Assembly: GCA_900766915.1 (NCBI GenBank)
Contig: CAAFXE010000218.1
Location: 11,502-75,501 of the forward strand
DNA from: Lachnospiraceae bacterium
Lineage (GTDB): Bacteria > Bacillota > Clostridia > Lachnospirales > Lachnospiraceae
Length of the DNA: 64,000 bases
Reading direction: 5' to 3'
Part shown: positions 33,494-42,192 of the stretch, piece by piece
Layout of the letters: the number at the start of each line of letters is the position of its first letter
How positions within the stretch are numbered: the stretch's first letter is position 1
Made by a program: the position numbers and the translations under genes
Notes under the pieces: generated by a model
What the model saw: the letters and a program-made list of their open reading frames with translations, nothing else
Databases searched by the model: none
What the model was told of the DNA's origin: nothing

Positions 33494-36457
33494 TTAACAT
33501 TCTTTTTCCCAACGGATCAAGAATTTCAATTCATAATCATGATTTACCGGATAACAGAACTCTTTCGCTGTGACCGGACCGCAGCTTCCGGTTCCAATGC
33601 CCATCTGGAAGGCATTGATAGTCACATAGGTTCCTGTTACCTTCTCATCTTCCCGGTGTTTCATGGAAATGAGTTCCCTGTCGGTGTAAGGCTTCACAGA
33701 CAGCTCAAACTTTTTATCTATAGCTTCAAAAGTAACTCTGTTCTTTCCGTTACTTACAGTCACCTCACTGCAGTCACAACGGTTGCCGCTCTCCTGTGGC
33801 CTGATATTTGGCTCTATCATATCTGCCACCTTGCAGCCGACTGCATCGATGGGCCACTGCTCCTTCATGTCGCAATAGCTTTCTCCGATTCGTCCCACGT
33901 ATTCCACCTGATCATAGGATGGATGCAGGCAGAAGGTCTTGCCAAATCTAGGCACCCTTCCTTTTCCTCTGACACAGTGAAGCTTACTGCTTACAAGAAT
34001 TCCATTGGTACATTCTGTATAAGTATCGGTACACAGGAATTTTTTACCGGCTGTCAGGATCTCCGTCTGAACCTCCAGACTATGCTCCTTCCACTCTACG
34101 TTTACCACTTTTTCCTTCTGATCATAAAAGGCTTCCATGGTATTTCTCATCATGACATCTGCATCATTATCGGTAGCCGCACGGAACAAAATTGTTCCCG
34201 GATTTCCGGTGCACATGGTTTCTCCATCCAATGCAAAGGTTACTTTGCCATCCAATAAGGAAATGTGACTGCGTTTCACCGGTTCCCCTGCTGCTTCTTC
34301 CGCTGATGGCATTCTCTCTTCTAATAAAAACTGCTCTGTAGCAACCACACTTTCATCTCTCGTATCAATGATGTCAATGGTCAATATGAGATCATTGGAA
34401 GATTCATTGGAAGCATCCGTCTCTTCCGGAATAATTTCCATTTGCACCTTTTTAAGTGGTCCTGCTGTTGGAATCACAGTTGCACGACCGCCATCACTCC
34501 AACGGCAATTCAGACGATATCTGCTTCCCTCTGAAAATCCTGTGGTATTAAAGATCTCATAGGTATTACCCTCCACATGGGTAATACGGATTGGGCGATA
34601 AGTATGCTTTACAATATAAGCTCCGGTAGAAGGCTTTCGATCCGGATAAAAGATTCCGTCCACGCAGAAGTTCCCGTCGTGCTCCCATTCCCCATGGTCA
34701 CCGCCATAGGTATAGGAACCATTTTCATGAAGCACTGCATGGTCTACCATCTCCCATACGCAGCCTCCCATGAGGTTTCCATGGGAGTAGATTTCCTTCC
34801 AGTAGCTTTCTATATTTCCCGGTCCTACGCCCATGGCATGGGCATACTCGCACAGGAAGTAAGGTCTGTCATTAAGTTCTCTTACTTTGCAGGTCTTTTC
34901 TCCCACTTCGTGAACTCTCTCTACCGATGGATACATCTGACTGCCCACATCGTAGGCCTTTCGTCTAGAATGAATGACACTCTCATAATGTACCGGAATG
35001 TCTGTATGTTTCTTTAAATATTCGTATTCTTTATCTGTGTTATAATAACCGCCGGCCTCATTTCCAAGACTCCATAACACCACGGAAGTATGGAGCTTGT
35101 CTCTTTGATACATCCGGCTGACACGGTCTACAAAATGGCTCTGCCATTTTGGATCATGACTGATACGGTTATAGCTTGGAGGCAGTGTCTGGGAAAAGGT
35201 TCCGTGAGTCTCAAGATCCGTCTCATCTACCACATAGATTCCATATCTGTCACACAGCTCCAAAAGATACGGATCCGGTGGATAATGGGACATTCGCATG
35301 GTATCAATGTTAAATTCCTTGCAAAGCTTCACATCCATTTCCAGCTCCTCCGGTGTCATGGTAAAGCCGTTGGTGCAGCTGGTATCATGATGATTGACTC
35401 CATGGAATTTGATAGCACGTCCGTTGACCTTAAATACGGTTTCTTCAATGCGTACCTCCTTGAACCCTGCTTTTACTTTTACACAGACTGTGGAGGTCTC
35501 ATAATACACATCATAAAGAATCGGATCTTCTGCGTTCCATTCCTGCACCTGCAGATTTTCAAATACTACTGTCGCTTCCCCGTCCTTCGACTGTACTGTC
35601 ATAGTTTTTGAAACACCATGTCCCTGAATCGTAAAGGTGACAGGGGTATCCTGATAAACAACCGCTTTCAGTGATGCCTGATAGCCTTTGTTTGTCTTTT
35701 TTGTCTGAAAGTCAATGTCGAAAAAGTCTTCCGGATCGCTGACCCTGAGAAGCACATCCCGGAAAATTCCGTTGTTACGGAACATATCCTGTGCCTCCAG
35801 ATAAGTTCCGGTACACCAACGGTGTACCACCACCAGAAGTTCATTGCTTCCTTTTTTGATGTATTTTGAAATATCAAATTCTGCTGTGTTGTGGCTTCCT
35901 TCGGAATATCCCGCAAACTCTCCATTGACATACACATCCGCACAGCTTGCCACTCCCAGGAAAGAAAGCACATAATTTTTCTGTTCGTCTGCCACTTCAA
36001 AGTCACGGCGGTAGACGCCTACAAAGTTATATTCCTCCTCCGGTATCTGGAAACGGGGTTTTATCTTATAGTCACTTCCCATCCAGGAAAACACTTTTCC
36101 TACCTTATCCAAAGCAGGAATCTTTGGAGGATTATAAGGGAACTGATATCGTGTATTTACATAGAAAGGCCTGTCGTAGCCCCGAAACTGCCAGCAGGAC
36201 GGCACATCGATTGTATCGAAGGATACTTCCTCTGTTTCCAGTCTCCGTGGCAAATCTTTTGGATTCGCATAAAATTTAAAATCCCACTGTCCATTGAGGC
36301 AGACTACCTTGTCTGAAGCATAACGCTTCTCTCGATCGCTGACCTCGTCCGCAGCCTTGCGGGAGGAAAAGGGGATAAAATAGCTGCGGGGAGCCAGCTT
36401 GTTAATTTCAAATATATGAAAGGTATGGTAATTGGTTGTATTGATCTGATATTTCAT
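33494..36457 (-). CDS. GH2 beta-galactosidase (LacZ-like)
   Basis: 987 aa from the ATG of MKYQINTT, with TGAGGT at good spacing; the longer frame lacks a site. No signal peptide, so intracellular. Order: sugar-binding jelly roll, Ig-like domain, TIM barrel with LWSLGNEAGG (acid/base Glu) and FLCEYAHAMGVGPGN (nucleophile Glu), Ig-like domain, and the C-terminal beta-galactosidase small-chain domain. Cleaves terminal beta-galactosides. Exact substrate unknown. Confidence 0.93.
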   Translation of the reverse strand: MKYQINTTNYHTFHIFEINKLAPRSYFIPFSSRKAADEVSDREKRYASDKVVCLNGQWDFKFYANPKDLPRRLETEEVSFDTIDVPSCWQFRGYDRPFYVNTRYQFPYNPPKIPALDKVGKVFSWMGSDYKIKPRFQIPEEEYNFVGVYRRDFEVADEQKNYVLSFLGVASCADVYVNGEFAGYSEGSHNTAEFDISKYIKKGSNELLVVVHRWCTGTYLEAQDMFRNNGIFRDVLLRVSDPEDFFDIDFQTKKTNKGYQASLKAVVYQDTPVTFTIQGHGVSKTMTVQSKDGEATVVFENLQVQEWNAEDPILYDVYYETSTVCVKVKAGFKEVRIEETVFKVNGRAIKFHGVNHHDTSCTNGFTMTPEELEMDVKLCKEFNIDTMRMSHYPPDPYLLELCDRYGIYVVDETDLETHGTFSQTLPPSYNRISHDPKWQSHFVDRVSRMYQRDKLHTSVVLWSLGNEAGGYYNTDKEYEYLKKHTDIPVHYESVIHSRRKAYDVGSQMYPSVERVHEVGEKTCKVRELNDRPYFLCEYAHAMGVGPGNIESYWKEIYSHGNLMGGCVWEMVDHAVLHENGSYTYGGDHGEWEHDGNFCVDGIFYPDRKPSTGAYIVKHTYRPIRITHVEGNTYEIFNTTGFSEGSRYRLNCRWSDGGRATVIPTAGPLKKVQMEIIPEETDASNESSNDLILTIDIIDTRDESVVATEQFLLEERMPSAEEAAGEPVKRSHISLLDGKVTFALDGETMCTGNPGTILFRAATDNDADVMMRNTMEAFYDQKEKVVNVEWKEHSLEVQTEILTAGKKFLCTDTYTECTNGILVSSKLHCVRGKGRVPRFGKTFCLHPSYDQVEYVGRIGESYCDMKEQWPIDAVGCKVADMIEPNIRPQESGNRCDCSEVTVSNGKNRVTFEAIDKKFELSVKPYTDRELISMKHREDEKVTGTYVTINAFQMGIGTGSCGPVTAKEFCYPVNHDYELKFLIRWEKEC

Positions 36458-36682
36458 AGTTCTTACCTCATCAAAAAATCTAATGTTGAATCTATTCAGC
36501 TGCAAAATAACTTAACAATAAATTAACACAAAAAAAGGAAAATTCTTATTTTTTCCGCAAAATACGAATATTTCTTCGTAAGATGCTTTATTTTTCCCTA
36601 CACAAAAAAAGAAGAAGCTCTATTCTTTCACAAATAATACTTCTTACTTTTTTCTTTGGAATATTGGAATTCATTCTCTTTT

Positions 36683-37981
36683 TTATATATTTTTAGGGAC
36701 TGGAATCAAAATCCTCACCTCAAACCACTGTTCCTTCATTTCCATATTAATGGAGCCGTCATATTTTTTGACAATACTCCTCATACTCTTGACCCCAAAT
36801 CCATGGTAGCGTTTATCATTTTTGCTTGTCTTCGGAATCCCGTTTTCAAACTCCACCTGCTCCGTACAATAATTTTCGATACGGATCCGAAGGAAATCCT
36901 TTTGTCGCACCAGCGTCAGATAGATGAGTCTCTTTTCCGGATCCTCAATCTTTTTCTCGCATTCAATGGCATTATCCAGGGCATTTCCAAACAGTGCACT
37001 GATGTCCATTTTATCCATAAAATCCAGTGCCGTACCGTCGGCCACCGTATTTAGCTTGATCCCATGGCTCTGACAGTAAATACTTTTACTGGTAAGTATC
37101 GCATCCAAAATGCGATTTCCTGTTTTGTTCAAAGTTTCAAAAACTTCAATCTCATTTTGCATCTGCTCTAAAAATTCCATCCCCTCCTGGGAATCAAATT
37201 CCACACGGAGCATTTCTATCTGATGCTTCAGATCATGATATTTCTGATTGACAATATCCATACTCTGCTGGGAAATCTTATAATTGTTGTACTGCATCTG
37301 CATAATGTTCTGCAGATTTTCCATTTCCAGTCGTGCCTGCACCTCACTGGCCATCACATGATAAGCAATCAGAATGGCAATTCCTCCGATATCCACCCAG
37401 GTATGGATATTAAAGATCTGTGACGGAATATTGACCGTAAAGGGCGTTTCAATAGATACATAGCTTAGGTTGCTCATACAGAAGATTACAAATGCAATGG
37501 CACACACGCTGATAATCTCCTTCCTTGTAAGCTCCAGCTCCAGATCACGTTTGTGTACCTTTTTCTCTATCCAGTAAAGACACAGAAAAATCAGCATGTA
37601 GAGCCCAAGTGCCAGAAGTAATCGAAGACCAAAATCAAGGCTTCCGTACTCTCTCAAATAATACACTATCTGCCACTCTATGGAAGCAGTGCCTTCTCCC
37701 ATGATAAATGCCTGTGCGGTGTAATATATCGCTGTACCTGCCTTCAGCCCAAACCCATAAGAAAACAGCCCGAAGATCAACAGGATCGTCAAAGCCATAC
37801 ATGGCCAGAAAAACAACTGCGGAATCCCATCAGAAACGATCATCCAGATAATAAGGAGTGCTGGGAAAACAATTGCGCTTCCCTTTCGTTCTATATCCCG
37901 CCAGGATGACTTTATGCAAAAAAACAACAAAAAGCTACACAGCACATAAGATACCGCATAGACATAGCCCGGCGGGTTCAT
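36683..37981 (-). CDS. GHKL sensor histidine kinase (AgrC-like)
   Basis: 432 aa. Six or seven membrane helices (about 1-205) form the sensor, a coiled-coil follows (about 212-245), then the phosphorylation helix YHDLKHQIEML (His249 most likely) and an ATPase domain with FGNALDNAIE (N box) and YHGFGVKSMRSIV (G box). AgrC relatives often sense peptides, but no signal peptide gene is in view. The start overlaps the stop of the regulator gene by four bases, so they are one operon. Adjacent glycosidases could be targets; unproven. Confidence 0.9.
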   Translation of the reverse strand: MNPPGYVYAVSYVLCSFLLFFCIKSSWRDIERKGSAIVFPALLIIWMIVSDGIPQLFFWPCMALTILLIFGLFSYGFGLKAGTAIYYTAQAFIMGEGTASIEWQIVYYLREYGSLDFGLRLLLALGLYMLIFLCLYWIEKKVHKRDLELELTRKEIISVCAIAFVIFCMSNLSYVSIETPFTVNIPSQIFNIHTWVDIGGIAILIAYHVMASEVQARLEMENLQNIMQMQYNNYKISQQSMDIVNQKYHDLKHQIEMLRVEFDSQEGMEFLEQMQNEIEVFETLNKTGNRILDAILTSKSIYCQSHGIKLNTVADGTALDFMDKMDISALFGNALDNAIECEKKIEDPEKRLIYLTLVRQKDFLRIRIENYCTEQVEFENGIPKTSKNDKRYHGFGVKSMRSIVKKYDGSINMEMKEQWFEVRILIPVPKNI

Positions 37982-38688
37982 TTGCTCACCTCATTCATGT
38001 AATCATTGAGACTGTTTAAAAAACTTTTTTTCAGCGTTCTGCTGATACGGATATATTCTCCCGCCACAATGGCATCGTTATCCTGGATTCCTTCTACATG
38101 TTCTAAATTCACCAGATATCCTTTGCTGCATCGGAAGAACCCATGTCCTTCCAGACTCTGTTCCACATCCTTTAGGGCACCCTTTGTCTGAAGTGTCCCG
38201 TCCAATGTGTGATAGATCAGGTCATGATCAAAAACCTCGATATAGCAGATCCTGGAAACATCCATTCTGCGCATACCGCCCTTCATAGGGATCATCACAT
38301 ATTTTCTAGTTCGTTTTTCCATACGGGAAATGGCTTTTGCGATTCTCTGGGAAAAGGCAAAATAGGATAATGGCTTTAATACATAGTCCAACGCTTCCAC
38401 CTTGTACCCACTGGTGGCATAGCCCGGCATATTCGTAATAAAGATAATGACCACTTCCTCATCCAGCTTCCTGATCTTTTCCGCTGCCGTCATGCCGTCC
38501 ATAAACTGCATTTCGATATCCATCAGGATAATGTCATAATCTCCTGTATAATCCTCTACAATATCCTCCCCATCCTGAAAAAACTTTACCCTAAGCTTCG
38601 TTCCGCTCTCTTTCTCATATTGGTTCAGATATTCTTCCAGTGTTTTTCTGTAAACACTGTCATCCTCCACAACAGCAATCCTTATCAT
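37978..38688 (-). CDS. LytTR-family response regulator (AgrA-like)
   Basis: 236 aa. The receiver domain (1-120) has Asp9, Asp10 and the phospho-acceptor Asp57 in LMDIEM, plus a conserved Lys in YVLKPL. The LytTR DNA-binding domain (about 135-235) is seen in IEVFDHDLIYHT..FFRCSKGYLVNL. It acts with the kinase downstream. Regulators of this class bind paired direct repeats; no obvious target was picked out. Confidence 0.93.
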   Translation of the reverse strand: MIRIAVVEDDSVYRKTLEEYLNQYEKESGTKLRVKFFQDGEDIVEDYTGDYDIILMDIEMQFMDGMTAAEKIRKLDEEVVIIFITNMPGYATSGYKVEALDYVLKPLSYFAFSQRIAKAISRMEKRTRKYVMIPMKGGMRRMDVSRICYIEVFDHDLIYHTLDGTLQTKGALKDVEQSLEGHGFFRCSKGYLVNLEHVEGIQDNDAIVAGEYIRISRTLKKSFLNSLNDYMNEVSK

Positions 38689-38765
38689 AGGTACTCCCTC
38701 CTTGGCAGCTTATATGCCCTTGATTTTCCTACGAAAACCCTCTTGTAATCATCGTTTCTGCACAG

Positions 38766-39176
38766 TTACTCTGATTGAATATAATATTTCTTCACATTGT
38801 CCCGTAACTGTTCAAACAATGGACAATAAATATTGATGATATCCTCAAATTTTTCCTTCGCTAACGTTCCGTCATAATCATGTGCAAGCAAATTTCTGGC
38901 TTTCAGCATCTGCATCCACTGATCATCATTGATGATCCTATTCATAAATGCCTGCTGCAATGTCTCCCTGGGAGAACCAACCGAAAAATCCAGAATCTCA
39001 AGTTTCTTGATCAAGATATCTTTCATCACTTTCCATGCAATGTCGAAGGTCAGATTGTAATTCATGATCGTACCTTCCAATACAAAATCTGCATCCGGAT
39101 CAGCATTCTTACTCTTCTTCAGAGTATCCAGGCATTTGCAAAATGTTTGATATCGGTTAATATATTTGCTTTCCAT
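38766..39176 (-). CDS. HEPN-domain protein of an MNT/HEPN pair
   Basis: 136 aa, HI0074 type, starting at MESKY with GGAGG upstream. Helical bundle with AWKVMKDIL and the late ARNLLAHDYDG, close to the R-x4-6-H RNase signature of HEPN toxins (R-N-L-L-A-H). It overlaps the nucleotidyltransferase gene by 20 bases. In characterised pairs the HEPN protein is an RNase toxin silenced by AMPylation from MNT. A role as toxin-antitoxin or phage-defence unit is expected. Confidence 0.87.
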   Translation of the reverse strand: MESKYINRYQTFCKCLDTLKKSKNADPDADFVLEGTIMNYNLTFDIAWKVMKDILIKKLEILDFSVGSPRETLQQAFMNRIINDDQWMQMLKARNLLAHDYDGTLAKEKFEDIINIYCPLFEQLRDNVKKYYIQSE

Positions 39177-39438
39177 ACTTATGAATATCCTCCAACAAAA
39201 ACTCGTTATGAATACTGTCGTAATCAAAAATATCTATTTTACGAAGTGTTTCGATCTGTTCTAAATCTTCTTCCAGCTTTAACAGATCTTCACACCCATA
39301 TACAACAAAATCTATATCGCTTGTGGGACCCGCTGTGCCTGTAGCAAAGGAGCCAAATAAATCCAGTCGTTTTACTCTATTCTTTTTACAAATCTCTGCT
39401 ACCTTTTCGATTAATTCAGGTATTGGCATTGTGTGCAT
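39157..39438 (-). CDS. MNT-type minimal nucleotidyltransferase
   Basis: 93 aa from the ATG of MHTMPIPE, preceded by GGGGGAAG. The longer frame would run through the palindrome upstream. Carries GSFATGTAGPTSDIDFVV, the GS-x(n)-DxD motif of small nucleotidyltransferases, with a third Asp in KIDIFDYD. In MNT/HEPN systems it adds AMP to the HEPN toxin and neutralises it. It is the first gene of the pair. Confidence 0.88.
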   Translation of the reverse strand: MHTMPIPELIEKVAEICKKNRVKRLDLFGSFATGTAGPTSDIDFVVYGCEDLLKLEEDLEQIETLRKIDIFDYDSIHNEFLLEDIHKYGKQIY

Positions 39439-39453
39439 GTTCTTCCCCCAACA

Positions 39454-39515
39454 AAAATCGGCTATACTAGTTGAATTTAGTATAGCCGATTTTCTTTCAA
39501 AAGACAATTCTGTCA
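39454..39515 (-). promoter_or_regulatory. Promoter with -10 box inside a perfect 16-bp palindrome
   Basis: Minus strand: TTGTCT, 17 bases, TATACT, followed by the MNT start. AAAATCGGCTATACTA (39454-39469) and TAGTATAGCCGATTTT (39478-39493) are perfect inverted arms that contain the -10 hexamer. It can also act as the MATE terminator because TTTTTG follows on the minus strand. Confidence 0.65.
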
Positions 39516-39555
39516 GCAAATTTAACGCTCATAATTGCTCCCACAATTACCGGAT

Positions 39556-40905
39556 TTATATAGAAGCCTCCAGACTTTGCATCCAGTGTCTCCTTCGAAA
39601 CACAAGGAGGGAAATGCCAAACCGCACACATTCCTCCAGCGATAATATAAAATAGACGTAAGGGATTGACAGTTTAAAAACAAAAGCAGACAGTAACCCC
39701 AGCGGAACCCCAAATCCCCAGGTTCCGATCATGTCAATGGCCATGACATATTTTGTCTTTCCGCCGCTTCGTATGATACCGCCACCCAGAATCATATTCA
39801 GTACCTTAAATGGTGCAACCAGGGCATAAGCATATAAAATCTGCGTGGTAAGCTGCTTTACAGTATCCTCCACTTGATAAATTTCCACATAAACGGAAGC
39901 TGTTAAAACGATGACGACGGACAGCACAACAGAGCCAATCATGCCATACACAAGCAGCTTTTTTGATGCCTCATATGCCTCATCATATTCCCGGTTTCCT
40001 AATTTCTTTCCGATGATCACGCCCGCTGCCTGAGACAAACCGCACAGTGCACCAATCATCAGTCCCTGGATGGGGTTGATCAATGTCATCGCCGCAGTGG
40101 ACTCTGTTCCCATGTGTCCGTAAATTCCGGCATAAACATTTTCCCCAAGACTCCACACAACTTCACACACAAGAATCGGAAGCAGCATGGCCAGATATTG
40201 TTTCCAGTGAAATGTGCCGGCTGATTTTTCTTTTGGGAATGACTTTCCAAACCGTAAATCCTTCCCTTTCATCATCCACAGCATCAGCAGCAGATTGACC
40301 CATTGGGACACCACTGTGGCAATGGCAGCACCCTTTGCACCCATAGGGGAAAATCCGCATTTTCCAAAGATGAGTATGTAATTTAATCCTGTGTTTAAAA
40401 CTGCAGATGCAATACTGGCATATAGCGGAAGCTTTGCTTTTTCCATACAGCGAAGCAGGGTAGAAACAAGTGTCGCCCCGGCCATGGGAAGAAAGGTTCC
40501 TGTAATGATCAGAAGATAGCCTGCCGCTGCCTGTTCGGTTTTTGGATCCGTTGTATAAAGCCCCATAATCTGCCCCGGAAACAGCATACAGAAAACAGAG
40601 AATAAAGCTGCGACTCCAAATGCAATCCAAAGATTCAGATAAAAGCTCCTTTTGACCTCCTGCCTGTTTTCCTGACCCAAATACTGGGAGATCATAATGC
40701 CTGCAACCGCACCCACAGCAGATACCACTACGGAATAAATGGATGCAAACTTTCCTGCCAGTCCCACGCCTGCTACACTGACACTGCCCAGCTGTCCGAT
40801 CATGATCTGATCCACAATGCTAAAGGATGCCTGCAGCATGGATTGCAGTGCCACAGGAATTGCCAAAGCACATACCGAATGAAAAAACGTATTTTTATGT
40901 TTCAT
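39556..40905 (-). CDS. MATE-family efflux transporter
   Basis: 449 aa from the ATG of MKHKNTFF, with GGAGG seven bases before; the longer frame contains that site. Twelve membrane helices in two halves, with VDQIMIGQLGSVSVAGVGLAGK near the N-terminus as in MATE proteins, which extrude cationic drugs or metabolites with Na+ or H+. A decayed copy of its 3' end lies about 5.3 kb away at 44846, so the family was duplicated or exchanged here. Confidence 0.93.
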   Translation of the reverse strand: MKHKNTFFHSVCALAIPVALQSMLQASFSIVDQIMIGQLGSVSVAGVGLAGKFASIYSVVVSAVGAVAGIMISQYLGQENRQEVKRSFYLNLWIAFGVAALFSVFCMLFPGQIMGLYTTDPKTEQAAAGYLLIITGTFLPMAGATLVSTLLRCMEKAKLPLYASIASAVLNTGLNYILIFGKCGFSPMGAKGAAIATVVSQWVNLLLMLWMMKGKDLRFGKSFPKEKSAGTFHWKQYLAMLLPILVCEVVWSLGENVYAGIYGHMGTESTAAMTLINPIQGLMIGALCGLSQAAGVIIGKKLGNREYDEAYEASKKLLVYGMIGSVVLSVVIVLTASVYVEIYQVEDTVKQLTTQILYAYALVAPFKVLNMILGGGIIRSGGKTKYVMAIDMIGTWGFGVPLGLLSAFVFKLSIPYVYFILSLEECVRFGISLLVFRRRHWMQSLEASI

Positions 40906-40995
40906 GGATATGCCTCCAAAGGATATATTTTTCTTTATTATATGGATAATCACATCTATACGCAAAGGTTAAACGCATAACCCAAAACAAAATAA

Positions 40996-41541
40996 TCAAT
41001 ATGCTGTGACATAGTCAACCAGCGGTTTTATGGTACTTTGGTCCGAGAAATCAATCTGTTTTCCATAGGTATCCAGCATGAGACGGTCTTCATCAGACAG
41101 ATCTTCATATCCTTTCTTTTTCATTGTCTGGCATAGCATCCCCATCATCATTCTGTGGACCGGGGATAATTTTCCATAATCAATGCCGCCTCTGAAATGG
41201 AACTGTTTCATATGATCAAACATATTCTTTGGTACTGCATTCGAAACACTGTTCTCAATATGCATCACATTTTTTTCCGATGTGGGATCAGCCAAACCAC
41301 AGGTAAATAAAATCAGCTTCTTATCACTGATTTGGGGATAGAACTTTACAAGCTGCTTCATTCCGCTGACTCCTCCGGCATAAAGACCTCCACCATGAAT
41401 CACTACATCGTAATTTTGCAGCATACCGGAAGTAATGCTTTTGATATCCTTTACTTCACAGGATAAGGCTTCTCCAATCCAGTGTGCATATTTTTGAGTA
41501 CTTCCGTATTTGGATGAATAAGTCACAATATATTTCATCAT
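40996..41541 (-). CDS. Flavodoxin-domain protein
   Basis: 181 aa. The N-terminal YIVTYSSKYGSTQKYAHWIGEAL (4-26) is an FMN phosphate-binding loop, and VVIHGGGLYAGGVSGMK follows, as in the HemG-like/flavodoxin_5 group. Likely an electron carrier or quinone-type reductase. It overlaps the MarR gene by four bases and is controlled with it. Together they look like a small redox or stress unit. Confidence 0.87.
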   Translation of the reverse strand: MMKYIVTYSSKYGSTQKYAHWIGEALSCEVKDIKSITSGMLQNYDVVIHGGGLYAGGVSGMKQLVKFYPQISDKKLILFTCGLADPTSEKNVMHIENSVSNAVPKNMFDHMKQFHFRGGIDYGKLSPVHRMMMGMLCQTMKKKGYEDLSDEDRLMLDTYGKQIDFSDQSTIKPLVDYVTAY

Positions 41542-42017
41542 TCTACCCGTCCTTTCAGTTCATCCACATTTTTATTCAGTCTGGTAAATACTGAGATTGC
41601 TGTAAGCAGTTCTTCTTTGCTGATATTTCCAAAAATCGACTCCATAGCCTGTTCACTCGGTCCATCATAATGTCTGCGAAATTCTATCGCTTTCTCTGTG
41701 AGCATGATGCGCTGCTTTCTCTTATCCGCAGTGTCTTTAGAAACTTTCACAAAGCCCTGTTTTTCCAGTTTAGACAGAATCTGCTTTGCATTCTGGTGAG
41801 AACACCCCAAAAGCTCCGCCATGTCTCTGATTGTCGGCGCGTCTTCAAATAGAGCCACACAGTTCATAAAGAAAATCTGCTTCCAGCTCAGTTCTTCAAA
41901 CATGTTATCTGCTGCTGCCTGAAAGCCGTTGTTAAAACGATTGATTAGCCCGATCAGATAATACGGTGCGCTTATTTTTTCGGTTGTGAGATTGCTTACT
42001 GAAAAATCAAAGCTCAT
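41538..42017 (-). CDS. MarR-family regulator
   Basis: 159 aa. A winged helix in the middle: PTIRDMAELLGCSHQNAKQILSKLEKQGFV (about 60-90) and the wing KVSKDTADKRKQRIMLT. A Cys in the recognition region (LLGCSH) might allow redox sensing; that is a guess. It is the first gene of the MarR-flavodoxin operon. Direct repeats overlap its promoter, consistent with autoregulation. Confidence 0.88.
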   Translation of the reverse strand: MSFDFSVSNLTTEKISAPYYLIGLINRFNNGFQAAADNMFEELSWKQIFFMNCVALFEDAPTIRDMAELLGCSHQNAKQILSKLEKQGFVKVSKDTADKRKQRIMLTEKAIEFRRHYDGPSEQAMESIFGNISKEELLTAISVFTRLNKNVDELKGRVE

Positions 42018-42042
42018 TCATATTCTCCCCTTCAAAATTATC

Positions 42043-42085
42043 CAAGATGTTACCTATATTATACAAGATATTACCTATGTGTCAA
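42043..42085 (-). promoter_or_regulatory. MarR promoter with two direct repeats 21 bp apart
   Basis: Minus strand: TTGACA, 16 bases, TATAAT (42080-42085 to 42058-42063). Plus-strand repeats CAAGATGTTACCTATAT (42043-42059) and CAAGATATTACCTATGT (42064-42080) overlap both hexamers two helical turns apart, as for operator sites. Confidence 0.7.
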
Positions 42086-42097
42086 GATGCAGTTACG

Positions 42098-42157
42098 TAA
42101 AAAGGCATACAAAACGCTTCCGGCCTTCTTTGTCGTGAAGTGTTTTGCATGCCTTTT
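42098..42157. terminator. Terminator after the pentad-repeat regulator
   Basis: AAAAGGCATACAAAACGCTTC pairs with GAAGTGTTTTGCATGCCTTTT. It lies between two minus-strand genes. It closely resembles the hairpin at 45119-45169. Confidence 0.75.
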
Positions 42158-42192
42158 ATTCTGTGGCTTCTTCGCAGGTAAACTGTAAGTTA

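Noticed and set aside
33539..34258. 239-codon plus-strand frame
   Set aside because: Antisense within the well-supported GH2 gene; composition is that of a shadow frame.
30866..38688. GH78, GH2 and the two-component pair as one regulated polysaccharide locus
   Set aside because: No shared operator or transporter is visible; the association is only by position, so it is not claimed.
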